A DNA stretch of 64,000 nt from Heterotrichella gracilis (taxonomy: Eukaryota > Sar > Xanthophyceae > Tribonematales > Xanthonemataceae): the NCBI GenBank assembly GCA_032358255.1, contig JAULBX010003888.1:62001-126000 (forward strand). The letters are read 5' to 3'. The notes beneath the pieces were generated by a model, which did no database searches, was not told where the DNA came from, and saw nothing but the letters and a program-made list of their open reading frames with translations. The position numbers and the translations under genes are program-made. Below, one piece after another: positions 1-10,477 of this stretch (the first letter of the stretch is position 1; each line of letters begins with the position of its first letter).

Positions 1-110
1 CAACGGTGTGGTAGAAAATGGTGCAAGCAATGCCATGGCAGGCGTGGGGGGGCGCGAGCGTGTGCAAGTGTGACAAGTCTGATGGCTGATCTGGCTTTTG
101 TGTTGTAATG
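1..110 (+). mobile_element. Diverged 3' end of a non-LTR retrotransposon (LINE)
   Basis: This stretch resembles, in plus orientation, the 3' end of the LINE copies found in minus orientation at 57871-58332 and 7857-8006. The shared order is the motif aaaatggt-caagcaatgcca, then a G-rich part, then gctgatctggctttt near 85-100. It is clearly more diverged than the other two and the coding frame is lost, so it is the oldest of the three. It lies in the intron before the last exon of the K+ channel beta subunit gene, in sense orientation. The 5' limit is outside the window and no target duplication can be seen. Confidence 0.55.
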
Positions 111-190
111 TATCACATTCAGATATTGTTATGATACCACCGGTATAATTATAGCGTTAATAGTAATGGTGTGTTGGTCCCCCCCCGCAG

Positions 191-295
191 GTTGAGGACA
201 ACATGAAGGCGATTGATGTGCTGCCCAAGATGACGGATGATGTCATGGCCAGGATTGCATCCATCATCGATGCGGTGCCAGAGCCTGGGCAGTGA
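191..295 (+). CDS. Last exon of voltage-gated K+ channel beta subunit (aldo/keto reductase, KAB type)
   Basis: A 35-codon terminal exon follows a pyrimidine-rich tract and a gcag acceptor at 187-190 and ends in TGA at 293-295. It reads VEDNMKAIDVLPKM, then DVMARIASIIDAVPEPGQ. The ENMKAIDV-P-L/M-T pattern is the C-terminal helix segment of the plant KAB1 / animal Kv-beta branch of the aldo/keto reductase superfamily, which bind NADPH and associate with Shaker-type K+ channels. Only this exon is in the window; the catalytic barrel lies upstream, outside it. The end differs from the plant SKPKRPESYR tail. Identification rests on this short but distinctive segment. Confidence 0.7.
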   Translation, partial: VEDNMKAIDVLPKMTDDVMARIASIIDAVPEPGQ

Positions 296-3150
296 GATCT
301 CATCACCTGTCATGAGCTGTGCACGTGCCCCAGTGGATGATGTACATGGTGTACACATATCATGGAATCATGACACAGAGAGGGGGATTGGCTTTGGGGG
401 GACCACGTGCTGCCATCTGAAGCTCTTGGATGTCAAGCTCTAACGACGCCAAACAACTTCATGTAGACTAAGTCTGGCAATGGCGTCATGGCATTGAATT
501 GATAATTGTACCTTGAGGCCATGCAGTACTGTTTTACTGGCTGCAAACTGTATCACACGTTGGTCTTAATAGGTATAGATACCATATGGCATGAGCCAGC
601 CATTATCTTCTGACAGAAGACACAGTGTGACAGCCTCAGACATGGCGCCATGGCCTGATTGTAGGCTTAAATTTACAACACTGATCATTGACCACTGCAG
701 GGTTGTGCTGCAGCAGGACCATCATAATCAAGTAAACGGCACCGTTTCTTAGCCGGAACCCGATGATAGTGTGGAGTTCCTTGGTATACAACATAGCATT
801 TTGCTTGACCCTATTATGCTTGAGGGGGTATTGTGCTAGACTAAGTACTCTACACAGTACTGGGACAATGGCTGTCATGACTGCGTATTGGACAATGTAC
901 TGGGACGTACGCACGGTAAACCATGATGGATCAAAACCTATAATATGCGCAGGGTAACCGGGTATGATTGTGCCTCAGGCAGGAGCCAAAAAAAGGCCAC
1001 TTGACATTGAGACCTGCTCCCTGCTTGCACATTGCCAACAGCCGTGTATGCCTACCTCTGTAACCTATGTTCAAGGGCGTGATACAGCAGGCCAGCCCAA
1101 ATAAACTATTCAACTGGATCGCGAATGTCATATATCTCTAAATGATAACCAGCACCCACTCACGAAGTCAAAAACAAGCTACCCATACGTATTCTCTGCA
1201 ATCAGCTGCGCATAGCCCACAATGGGATAGTGCAGGGAGTTGACACGGTTGCCTTTTTTTTAGTAAAACCCACCGAAAAGGGTTGCCATCCACGCAAGGA
1301 ATAGCCACGGCCACATGCGTTCGGTGGACCACCGACAGAACCAGGTCTGATTCCCAAGCTGAAGGCGTTTCATAGATAAAAGGCATATTTTCCCCCCTCA
1401 CCCGAAGACCGCTGGCTGTCGTTGGCTGGTTACACCCACGCAAGAGCCAGCAAGGTCCGGTATGGGAGTCAGAACTGAGAAGTTGATATAAAAAGGTATA
1501 TCACAAGGGAACAAGCACGCTGAGAACTGAACATGGTCTGGGCTGGAAGGCTAGGCAAAACCGTGCAAGCATAGTTACAACACCAGGAACCTATTAGGAA
1601 GTACTCTTCGAACATCGAGGGTCATTCGTTGGTTGCAACCCACGGGCTGTTTCTTGATAGGCTGCTCCGTCACGGACACACAAAACTCCCAGTAGCCGCC
1701 CAGGTGCGGCATGTGGCGATTAGCGTTGTGGGCAGTACTGCATGCCACTGAGCTCGACCCCTGCATGGCAATGAGACATGTGTCAGCCGAGCATCTTCGA
1801 TTTGTATGCGCTGAGACAGTAGGCTGCATCTGTGAAATAAAGCAGTGAGTGAGCGAAACACGGAGCGGATGACCATTGGCATGCCGTGGTGCACAGTATC
1901 CCACGTAGCATTGTTGCTGCTGGCGCCCTTCCCCAACTGGTGCGCCTGTTGGGTAGCTACAGTAGTGATGCTACGGGGGATATCTAAACCCTGAACCCTG
2001 AACCCTGCAGGAGCCTACAGGGTTGATTAATTCAGCCACAACAAGGTGGGCGGGGAATGCTCGGCGCCTAGCTGCTTGTTGTGCATGCATATGCCGGATC
2101 AGTTTTGTGTCAACCATCCGGTTCGACTTTTTATCAAGGGGAAACCGCACCTCACTGGCAGAGTAAAGGCCGAGGAAGCTCGAACCATCTGGCACCGGTG
2201 CTGTCTCGTTCTTTCGTTGTTGCCGCGCGTGGTGCCTGGCTATCGCCTTTGCAGCAGCAGGTTGCAAGTGTGGGTCAACGTTAGGTGGGCGATACAACCG
2301 CTTGCCTGCAGGAGGAGGCGTGACGCCTCCCCCCGCAGGCTCAAGCTAGGGAACGACTGGATGTGCCCCAGTTCGGGCTTCCACTCTTGCCAATAAACAC
2401 TTCCAGTACGCGCGGGCAGCCCTTTTGTGTCGAGCTCGGTTGAGCCCAAACAGTGCAGTCTAGCCTTTGCGCTAGCCCAATCGCTGCAATGCGTGAAACC
2501 TCCCACATCCTAAGTGGGCAACCGAGTCACGTGGCCGCTGCAAGTTGCAGCGCCAGGCTGGTTGCCACAGGCCACTCCGCCTGGACCATTACACAATGAT
2601 GACGTAACGTTACGTTTTTGGCTCCCACCACTTGGTTTTGGGTCGCTTGCTGTGGGGTTTTGGACGCTTTGTGTGGGGTTCCCTGAGTCACTGCAGCACC
2701 CCCCCTTTTAGCCAGCTGTAGCTTGTGAAGCTTTGCCTGCTAGTTAACAACCTAGTAGTGCTTGTTACACCAATAGCATGTTGCCTATTGACAACGCTCA
2801 TCGAGGTCACGCCTGTGCAATGTGGCAGCACTCCAAGTGTGTGTGCACCTTGTGGCCACTTTGAACTTGGGACTCGCTAAAGAGACAACGGCACCTGGCT
2901 GAGCAGACAGTTTGGCTTGCAATTTGGCTCCAAGTGAGTGTGCATGTGCGCAGACCAAGCACATGTGCAGACAGGCCAACAACCATTCTGGGCAACTCGA
3001 CGCGCTGCTCATGCATCCCCACAGCACCATGTCGCTGGCAAGCAAAGTCGCCAACACCCGATGTCATACAGTTGTGTGAAACTCCTGGTTTCAAAACAGG
3101 CAATACACCCGCCCTGCCAGCACATGGCGCCAGAGCACTGTGCCACAGCA
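296..3150. other. Gene-poor interval
   Basis: I find no exon chain with plausible splice signals and no recognisable protein segment here. Short open frames on both strands overlap one another and look random. A brief degenerate telomere-like string (CCCTGAA repeats) lies near 1986-2010. The right end holds the 3' flank of the minus-strand GST gene. Confidence 0.5.
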
Positions 3151-3158
3151 TCTCGACC

Positions 3159-5640
3159 CTAGGCCTTGGCCACTTGAGCACCGAATGACTCTTGGTACGC
3201 CGCGCGCGCCTCTAGCCGCTTCATGTAGGCCAGCACCACGGGGTACTGGTTCATGTCAACCTGCAGAGGGTGCAATGTACGGTCTGAATAAGAAATAAAA
3301 ATGATATTGAGTACCCGTCGCGGCTTGAAATAACCACGGGCAACAAAGTATAATCAGCCTGGCGAGGGTTGGAGGTGGTCCCTGGGAGGGCGCTCAATTT
3401 GCAAAGGGGATGCAAATTGAAAGGGGATGCATCTGCCGGCAAGGTGGCCATGGTGCTAGAACAAAAATCTGGGGTATAGGGCTTAGAGCTTAGGGTCTAG
3501 GCCATTGACACCTGTGGCGCCAGCAAGGGGAAAAAAGGCAGGTAGGCACCCACTGCCACATCGGCCACTGTTTTAGGGTATAGGGTCTAGGGTTCAGGAT
3601 CTAAGGTTTGCCCACCTGTGGCGCCAGCAGGGGGATGTGCAGCAGGTAGGCACCCACTGTCACGTCAGCCACTAATAATAGGGTTTATGATTTAGGGTGC
3701 AGCATCTGGGGCATTCACACCTGTGGCGCCAGCAGGGGGATGTACAGCAGGTAGGCACCCACTGCCACGTCAGCCACAGAAAACCCCCCCGTCAGGTACT
3801 CCTTTCCCTCAAGGGAGCGTGCCAGTGCATCCATCACTGAAGGCAGCTGCTTCTCCCGAATCGACTCCAGGAACAGCGCATTGCCCTGAGCCGTGGGAGG
3901 GTATATATCAAATTGGTGAGATTGGATAGTACTTGCTTGCCCAGCTCAGCTGCCTACAGCGGGTTCAAAGGGAAGTGCGTCAGAGCCTGCATAACCGGCA
4001 CGGTGCGGCTCGTCCCTAAACCCTAAACCCTAAACCCTAAACCCTAGTCATATCACTGAGGAGAGCTGCTTCTCCCGAATCGCCTCCAGGAACAGTGCGT
4101 TGCCCTGCACAAATATACCCTACTAACTATATTCGTTGCTGAAAATGAAAAGCTCGCAGTGGGAGGGACTGGTCAGTTGCCGAGGTTGACTCGCGGCCAG
4201 TTCAACTGGGCACACGAGAAAAGTTGAGTCGCTGGTGCTTACAAAGCAAGCAAAGGTTTTCACGGTTCCCACGGTACATGCCAACGTGGAGTAAGGAATC
4301 AGGACCCATCGGGCTGTAACAGCCCACTGTGCAGCGCTTTGGCTTAGGGTTTGAGATTAGGGTTTTAGGGTTTAGGGCACGTACCAGTGTGGAGTTGGCA
4401 AAGAGGACCCACTGGGCTGCAACGGCGCGCTGCTCCAGGCTGGCCGCCTCCCCGCACTTTTCAGCAATGTACAGCAGGATTGCGCCGCTCTCAAACTGTG
4501 GCAGAGGCAGCAGGGTGACTTACTTGTGCAGTGAGTTACAGATGCAGTGCAGTGCACACCAGTGTTGGGTCCGCCACTCCTCCCCCCAGTGGCTGCATTC
4601 TTAAACCCTAAACCCTACACCAGAAACCCCGCACTTGAAATGCTGTGCGCCACACCCTCCATGGCTGAAACCGCAAACCCTAAACCCTGTGCACCAGTGT
4701 ATTGCTCGGCACCTTGGTCAGCATCATTGCCTCATGGCTGATACCCCAAACCCTAAACCCGCTGTACACCAGTGATCACCAACTTGAAGTCGCCATCCTC
4801 CATGGCTGGAGTCCATACCTTATACCCTACACCAGAAACTAAAAACCCTACAACTTCAGACAACCAGTGTTCACCATTTTCAGGTCGCTGTTCTCCATGG
4901 CTGGAGTCTAAAACCCTAAACCCTACACCAGAAACCCCAAACCCTAAACCCTACGAACTGCAGCACTCACCAGTTTGAGGTCGCCATCCTCCATGGCTGG
5001 AAGCTGTCCCAGAGGATGAATCTGCATGGACCAGGAAGGTGTGTTTTAGGGGTGGATGGCACTGTAAGTGAAAGGGGCATGGCGTGTTTTACCTCCTCAA
5101 CCGCCTCAATTAATTGTTCCACCCACGTGGCATCGTGCACGCAAGTGCAAAAGTAGTGCGCTCCTATCCACCAGCAACTCAACAAGAACGCAAAATCTGG
5201 CGATGTACTGGGATCCAACCATATGTGGCTGTGCATTAAGATACTCACCTTGAGGAACTCGGGGGACTTGTGCTCCCGTTTTGAAAAGTCGATCGGGACG
5301 GGAGTGTAGTCTGCCTTCACTTCCTTCAAATACCTTCAGACACACAGCCACATGCGTGTGTCACAAACCCAAGCAGAGCTATGCGTTATGACTAGTTGGT
5401 TAGCTACTTCCATGCTACCCGCGCTATGGCAACGCCCATGCAGCGCCACTGCCTGTGCTACGTCAGTACCCAAGTGATACCCAGCAACCAGCTTGGGGCA
5501 CCAAAGCACCATCCCTACCAACTTGTTATCTACTTGCGTTGGCATACAGTTTGAGTTGCCTGGTGTCAACTCGGTGCACCAAACTCACCACTCCACGATC
5601 TTGGATCGGCTCCTTGGGTTGGCATACAGCTTGATGGAAC
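3159..5640 (-). CDS. Glutathione S-transferase, multi-exon
   Basis: Minus-strand exons at about 5640-5589, 5333-5249, 5021-4971, 4495-4385, 3885-3721 and 3260-3159 join in frame. The N-terminal thioredoxin-like half reads IKLYANPRSRSKIVEW, YLKEVKADYTPVPIDFSK, IHPLGQLPAMEDGDLKL and FESGAILLYIAEKC. The ES of FESGAI is the usual glutathione gamma-glutamyl contact. The helical C-terminal half contains FSVADVAVGAYLLYIPLL and ends YQESFGAQVAKA then TAG at 3161-3159. The SVADVAVG-YL-YIP pattern is typical of plant and cyanobacterial GSTs that conjugate glutathione in the cytosol. The initiator ATG was not found (the frame is open upstream of 5640), and a very short exon between 4385 and 3885 may be missing. 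Two introns are filled with decayed copies of exon edges. It is divergent from CMC2. Confidence 0.8.
3505..3680 (-). repeat. Two extra copies of the 3' edge of the GST exon at 3721-3885
   Basis: Segments near 3510-3568 and 3611-3672 repeat, in the same orientation, the exon end at 3721-3779 with its donor (plus-strand acctgtggcgccagcag and the coding part after it). Each is separated by TTTAGGG-like text. The copy nearer the exon is almost identical; the farther one carries substitutions and an A-rich patch. Both lie downstream of the parent exon in transcription order, inside the intron. Confidence 0.8.
4018..4046. repeat. Interstitial telomere-like array (CCCTAAA)n
   Basis: About four perfect CCCTAAA units lie in a GST intron. 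They are followed at once (4048-4104) by a copy of the 5' edge of the exon at 3721-3885, including the Ser-Arg-Glu-Lys coding stretch and its acceptor side. The array sits between coding genes rather than at a contig end, so it is interstitial. Confidence 0.9.
4540..4910 (-). repeat. Telomere-like strings alternating with copies of a GST exon edge
   Basis: The intron between 4971 and 4495 holds repeated cassettes at about 4684-4740, 4768-4811 and 4861-4905. Each resembles the exon edge at 4966-5000 (plus strand caccagt, then tc-ccat, then ccatggctgga) and is flanked by aaaccctaaaccc and accagaaac strings. A weaker cassette lies near 4550-4590. The copy at 4768-4811 is closest to the parent. 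All lie downstream of the parent exon in transcription order. Confidence 0.75.
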
Positions 5641-6196
5641 ACGTCACTTGTTGAAGGGCTCTCGTGCAGTTGCTCCTCTGTGCAGAGGAGCGCAGCGTTG
5701 CTCGCAAGGGGGCAGAGCTCCCACAGAAGGGCGTCCGAGATGCATGCATTGTCCTCATATGCATGGTTTGATTGGTGGGTGGGTGGTGAACGGGTGTGGG
5801 CAGAGGAAGCGTAAGGAAATGATCTCACGAGTTGTAAGTCAAAATTCCTGTTTTACTTGCTCATGTACCACTGGGACCGCAAAACTTTTCCACCCTTTTC
5901 TGCCCTTTTGCCAAAAAGTTTGGCGCAGGTCTCGTGTGGTCCTGTGCGAGTGTGTTTGGCGGGAAGCAACCCAAAGAAGTTGCTGTCACCATCCTGGTGT
6001 GTGGTACCCATACATACCTCGTCTGCCCAGCACAAAACTCTCTTTAAGTGTAATACTTCTTACAGTTTTGACGTGTATCAGCAACGATGCATCCTCGCAT
6101 TGGTGGGGTTGTGAACCCATAACTTGAGCAGGACAAAAGCCTGCCCTGGCCTCTATTTGCCAGTGGTGCAGTGACGCGGCCAGCTGATAGGGAGGA

Positions 6197-7171
6197 ATGC
6201 ACCCGCCACTCCACGTCCACAAGCACCCGCATTGCAAAGAGGTTGGTGCACACCCTAGCCCCAGCGGCCCAATACACAAGGAACACGGTGTGAAACGTTG
6301 TTGCTACCTTGCCGGTCCACCAAGTTGTGCGAGCCTGCAGAACCCTCTTGCAGGAATACCGTGTTGCACCATTTTCAGCAAGTAACATAGTGATTAGGTT
6401 GCATCCAAGGCCGAGGCTCAACGATGTGCGCGATGCAGTGCAAGATGCAAGATGCATGCATGCATATGCAGTTTGCATGCATGGCATCAGCTTGAGCTGT
6501 ACAGGACGCGCAGGCAGGGCGTACAACCCTTTCATCTGTTTAACAATCCTCTCTGCATTTTCAGGAGATCGTTGCCTTGCAAGAGTGCCACAGTGACAAC
6601 CCCTACGCCAAGTTCTGGGGGGTGTGCAACGAGCAAAAGTGGGCACTGGACAAGTGCTTCAAACAAGAGAAGGCCATAAACAGGTGTGTATGTAGTTATG
6701 CTTCAGTAGTAGTACGAAACTGTTCGTGAGAAGGCAATAAACAGGTACAGCTGCCTCCCCACCACCACCACCACCAGTGCACCAATCGCGCCCCAGGAGG
6801 AGATGCACCCACCAACAGTGGCCACTCACCCGCAGCCTGGTCCTCCACAAGACGCACCTTTCACATATTTACCCTGTGACATGGTTTTGTGGTGCACAAG
6901 GGGTCTCGCCTGGGGTACACAATTACCCTGCAGCGTGGTTTTGTGATGCACAAGGGTTTCCCCACCAGGACACACATGTACGACATGTTTTTTGGACATG
7001 GAGAAGAAGAACCTGGTTAGGGGTCAGGATGCATATTTACCCTATGGTGTGGTTTTCAACAGGGTGAAGAACGTTGAGAAATTCCGCGGGGAGAAGCAGC
7101 GCCTCAAGCAGCGCTTGGCAGATCAGAAAAACCCTAGCCAGCCCCACGCAGAAAACCCTAGCCAGTCCTAG
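6197..7171 (+). CDS. CMC2: COX assembly mitochondrial protein 2 (twin CX9C)
   Basis: Three exons (6197-6241, 6565-6683, 7063-7171) join with matching phases into a 90-residue protein. It begins MHPPLHVHKHPHCKE, the near-invariant CMC2 start, and carries two CX9C pairs: C13 with the Cys of LQEC, and GVC with DKC. These form the twin CX9C coiled-coil-helix fold of small intermembrane-space proteins imported by the Mia40 disulfide relay. CMC2 is needed for cytochrome c oxidase biogenesis in yeast and animals. The C-terminus is a little longer than in other CMC2 proteins (about 79 residues in human) and ends QPHAENPSQS, where AENPSQ repeats the preceding QKNPSQ. It stops 121 bp before the PPCDC start codon. 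Confidence 0.92.
6727..7062 (+). repeat. Splice-junction copies inside CMC2 intron 2
   Basis: At 6727-6748 the sequence gagaaggc-ataaacaggta repeats the end of exon 2 with its donor (6669-6690). Farther along, three related units with tttaccct, then gtggttttgtg-tgcacaag, occur near 6867, 6924 and 7034. The last runs into the true acceptor at 7061-7062. Both ends of this intron therefore carry copies of their own splice junction. Confidence 0.7.
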
Positions 7172-7292
7172 CGCCTGGAGAACTGTGTGAGCTCTAGCCT
7201 TAGACAGCCCTAGTCATAATTACCCTAGCAGGCCCCGCCCCACCCACGCCTCACCACCACCCAGCCATCCACCGCACACACACCAGAGCACC

Positions 7293-9360
7293 ATGGCCAG
7301 CCACCCGCCTCCAGCACCCCAGCAACCCCCGAGCCCCAGCCAACCCACATACTCGGACACCCTCCCTGGGACAGACACACCACCACCACCACAACAACAA
7401 CAACCACCAGCAGAGGCCCCCAGGAAGCACATCTTGCTGGCCGCCACTGGCAGCGTGGCATCCATCAAAGTGCCCCAATTGGCTGCGCTTTTGTGCGAGT
7501 TTGCCGATGTGAAGGTGATTGCGACGGACGCCGCCAGGCGCTTTTTCAAGGATGAGGACCTGCCTAGCTCCTGCCTCCCCGTGCTTGGTGAGTGTTGCAA
7601 ACCCCTGGGAAACCCTTAAGGTTACGTATGCCTTTTTCTAGAAGGATGCCTGCCCAGCGCCTGCCTCCCCGTGGCTTGGTGAGTGCTGCATACCCCTTCT
7701 GTAAACACCTGGGAAACCCTTCGGTAAATCCATGGGAATCCCATTTTGCACGGGCTCCATGCCTTGTTTAGGTCAGGGTGGGGTGCACAGTGAGCGGACC
7801 GTATGGTCATTGCCCCCTTGGTGGCAAAAACCCTAGCAACCCTAGCTATAAACATGAATTAATTAACTAATTAATTAATTACAAGCGTACCGGCAACAAA
7901 GCCAGATCAGCAATCAGCCTTGCACAAGCATGCGCCACTCGTCCCTATCCTGGCATTGCTTGTACCATTTTGTGATGTTTCTCGCCTGCAAGTCCTTAGT
8001 AACGAGAGCTATGAACATGTGGGCAAATAACTACAAAATCCCCATGCGTTTGATCATACCCTTTTTGTGCCCCCCTCGTCTGCCAACACCCTGGCTAAGC
8101 TTGCCAATAAATTTGCGGTCAAATAAAATGACAGGAATTTGATCATCCCTATCCCCATGCGCAGGCGACGAGGATGATTGGCATGCGTGGAAGCAAGTGG
8201 GGGACCCAGTGCTGCACATAGAGCTGAGGCGATGGGCTGACATCATGATCATCGCCCCCCTGTCTGCCAACACCCTGGCCAAGCTTGCCAATGGCATGGC
8301 TGACAATCTGCTGACGTGTGTGGCGCGGGCGTGGGACTACGACAAACTGATGCTGGTGAGGCTGGCTTGTAGTCCTATTTGGATGCAGTAGCTGGTGGTG
8401 AGGGGTTAAAGGGTCCACGGTTCACGTGTTATAGTTAGAGGTTTTTTTTGGGGTTCAAATGCACTGGCTGGCTAATGGCATGGCGGGCAACCCGGTGACG
8501 TGCATGGCGCGGGCTACGACAAACAGATGCTGGTAAGGGGGGCTTGAAATCTTATCTTGCAGAACTTACAGAAAATCTGGATGCAGTAACGAGTAGTTGC
8601 TGGTGAGGGAGCAGGGAACACGTTTTATGGGTTAGAGGGGTTTACATTTGACGGGCTGGCCAATGGCATGGCGGGCAACCTGCTGACGTGTGTGGCCAGG
8701 GCGTGGGATTACGACAAGCAGATGCTGGTGCGCGGGTGGGGTGTAGGGTTGAAGGGTTTCATGTTGGGTGTATGATGTAGTTGGTGATGAGGGGTAGAGG
8801 GAATCGGGTTCATGTTTTTAGCCTCAGGGGTTTGTGTAGGGTTCAGGATTTACAGCCTTGCTTGTGTCACGTTCTCTACCTCTTCCACGTTTCCTCCCCA
8901 GGTTCCCTCCCCAGTTTTGTTCACCCTTTCCCTTTCGCCCCCAGATCGCCCCTGCCATGAACACCTACATGTGGGCCACCCCAGCCATCACTGTATCTCC
9001 ATTCGGTTTGCATTACCCTCCCTCTCCCACCCCCATTGCTGCTGCAATTTTCTCCGCCTCTTCCCCATTTCCTCCCCTGAGCCTCCTCCTTATTCCCTTT
9101 CCCCCCCCCAGATCGCCCCTGCCATGAACACCTACATGTGGGCCAACCCATTCACCCAGCAGCACCTGAATGCGCTCCGGAACATGGCGGTGAGGGAGGT
9201 TTCGCCTGTCAGCAAGCAGCTGGCATGTGGGGATGTGGGGATGGGGGGGATGGCGTCCCCGGAGGAAATTGCAAAGGCGTGCAGGGCGGCGCTAGCAGAG
9301 GGGCCCTGGGTGCCCCCCAGGGGAACAGTGAAGAGGCATCACCTGGCATACTCGTATTGA
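7293..9360 (+). CDS. Phosphopantothenoylcysteine decarboxylase (HAL3/PPCDC)
   Basis: Exons 7293-7587, 8165-8355 and 9112-9360 join in phase into a 244-residue flavoprotein. After a Pro/Gln-rich N-terminal tail of about 45 residues come HILLAATGSVASIKVP (FMN-binding start), VLHIELRRWADIMIIAPL (active-site His in LHIELRRW), SANTLAKLANGMADNLL, and PAMNTYMW (the PXMNXXMW substrate motif). ACGDVGMGGMASPEEI matches the conserved C-terminal ACGD-G-G-M clamp. The enzyme decarboxylates 4'-phosphopantothenoylcysteine to 4'-phosphopantetheine in coenzyme A synthesis. All key residues are present and the length suits plant and algal HAL3 proteins. The introns hold at least five decayed copies of exon edges and one LINE insertion. 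Confidence 0.93.
7600..7700 (+). repeat. Copy of the PPCDC exon 1 donor edge
   Basis: Sequence at 7640-7720 repeats the end of exon 1 and the start of intron 1 (gatg-cctgcc, then gcctgcctccccgtg-cttggtgagtg, then cctgggaaaccctt). The parent is at 7550-7617. The copy keeps a GTGAG donor and lies directly downstream. Confidence 0.8.
7857..8006 (-). mobile_element. 5'-truncated LINE copy with target-site duplication
   Basis: About 150 bp nearly identical to 57880-58000, in minus orientation. The 3' end has an (ATTA)n tail, seen on the plus strand as gaattaattaactaattaa at the left edge. It is flanked by a 13-bp duplication with one mismatch: agctataaacatg at 7844-7856 and agctatgaacatg at 8007-8019. 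It covers only the last codons and the short 3' UTR of the LINE. It is antisense inside PPCDC intron 1. The small divergence from the 58-kb copy indicates a recent insertion. Confidence 0.85.
8040..8130 (+). repeat. Upstream copy of internal PPCDC exon 2 sequence
   Basis: At 8052-8115 the sequence gatcataccctttttgtgcc, then cgtctgccaacaccctgg and taagcttgccaataa, copies exon 2 sequence at 8245-8295 that encodes the APLSANTLAKLAN segment. It lies in intron 1, upstream of exon 2. Confidence 0.75.
8456..8740 (+). repeat. Two downstream copies of the 3' part of PPCDC exon 2
   Basis: Segments 8460-8535 and 8650-8735 repeat about 80 bp of exon 2 ending in its donor (parent 8270-8360: gctggccaatggcatggc, then tgacgtg, then tacgacaaac-gatgctggt). 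Copy 1 keeps a GTAAGG donor; copy 2 has GTGCGC. Copy 2 is closer to the parent in its coding part. Neither has its own acceptor, so they look like intronic remnants unless a cryptic acceptor is used. Confidence 0.85.
8934..8990 (+). repeat. Upstream copy of the PPCDC exon 3 acceptor edge
   Basis: The acceptor with the start of exon 3 (cccccagatcgcccctgcca, then tgaacacctacatgtgggcc) occurs at 8939-8982 and again at the true exon at 9107-9153. The copies are almost identical for about 45 bp, then diverge. Both are preceded by similar C/T-rich tracts, so an acceptor here could in principle be used. Confidence 0.85.
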
Positions 9361-10477
9361 GACAAACGTTTAATGCGAAAACTGCCAAACGTTTCAATGG
9401 AGCATGGGAGGACGTGGTTCGACCATCAAACCACTGGAAAGGAGGGCAAACTTTGCCAGGGTTCTCTGTAGAGAATTTCCATTGAATGCCATTCAATCCA
9501 CTTTCAATGTGGATTCAATTTGGCAGAATGCAGGATAGCATATATTGTCAACTTCCACTGAAATGCCCACCGCACCCGGTTTCCGGCCAATGGCATTGAC
9601 TCTAGTTAGCTACAGTAGTCTGCATTACAGTAATTGTTTTGCTGGGTAGCGCTGTAACAGTTTCATTCTTGAAGTCGCCTGCAACCAGCCAGCATTGCGC
9701 TTCAGACAAAAAAACAGCCTAGGCTGCAGGTAGGCAGCCTGAGGCCGCACCCATCCTGACAGATGTATGCATTGCACATTGCACCACTCAACTGCAACAG
9801 CTGCAACGCTAGTGCATCCAATGCCGGTGGCGCCTGGTTTACAACTGCAACAACGCATCCAATGCCGGTGGCGTCAGGACCTGGTCCACAGCTGCAGCAG
9901 TGTCCAATCTATCAGTAATTCTCAACCAGTGAACGTCGTAAAGGCTCCCCACAAACCATACTATTCCCCCAAGTCAATCACTCTTGGGGCTAGCTGCGCT
10001 GCTGTACCAGGTTTTGATACACAAATTGGTTCATTACAGCCCCCCTGCTCCCTACGTGACCGCTGCCAGTTTTCCGCTTCCCTCCCTGGCCAGCAGCGCA
10101 TCCCCAAGTAGCGCATCTGCCTCTCCCTGGGATGGCAAGTGTGGCTCTGGGCTGTCCCCAGCAACCCGTTTGCCAACAAGACGATCCACCCTGCGGAAGA
10201 GAAAGGGGGAAGAGGGGATTAGCAAGGGCTAGGACAAGGGGAGCGCTATGGAATGCAAGTGCTAACTAGCCCTACAGGGTTTATGTGAGAGGCGGGGTAA
10301 GGAAGCGCTCGGATTTTGCATTACTAATAGCTAGAACAGGGAGCCATATCAGCGGCAGGGGAGTACCCGTGTGGCGCTCCTCGAGAAACGACATATTTTC
10401 AGCGAGTCTTAAACAGAAACTTATTTGAGCATGATATATGCGACTGTAGCCTCAAAAAAATCATCCAACCCCAGCCC
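9361..10477. other. Convergent intergenic interval
   Basis: This is the 3' flank shared by PPCDC (+) and the NRAMP gene (-). I see no coding segment. A short direct repeat around gcatccaatgccggtggcg occurs near 9814 and 9857. Confidence 0.6.

Noticed and set aside
4018-4046. A true telomere or chromosome end
   Set aside because: The array has only about four units and is flanked on both sides by exons of one gene.
8460-8735. Exon copies read as processed pseudogenes or inserted retrocopies
   Set aside because: The copies include intron sequence and splice sites, lie beside their parent, lack poly(A) and show no target duplications.
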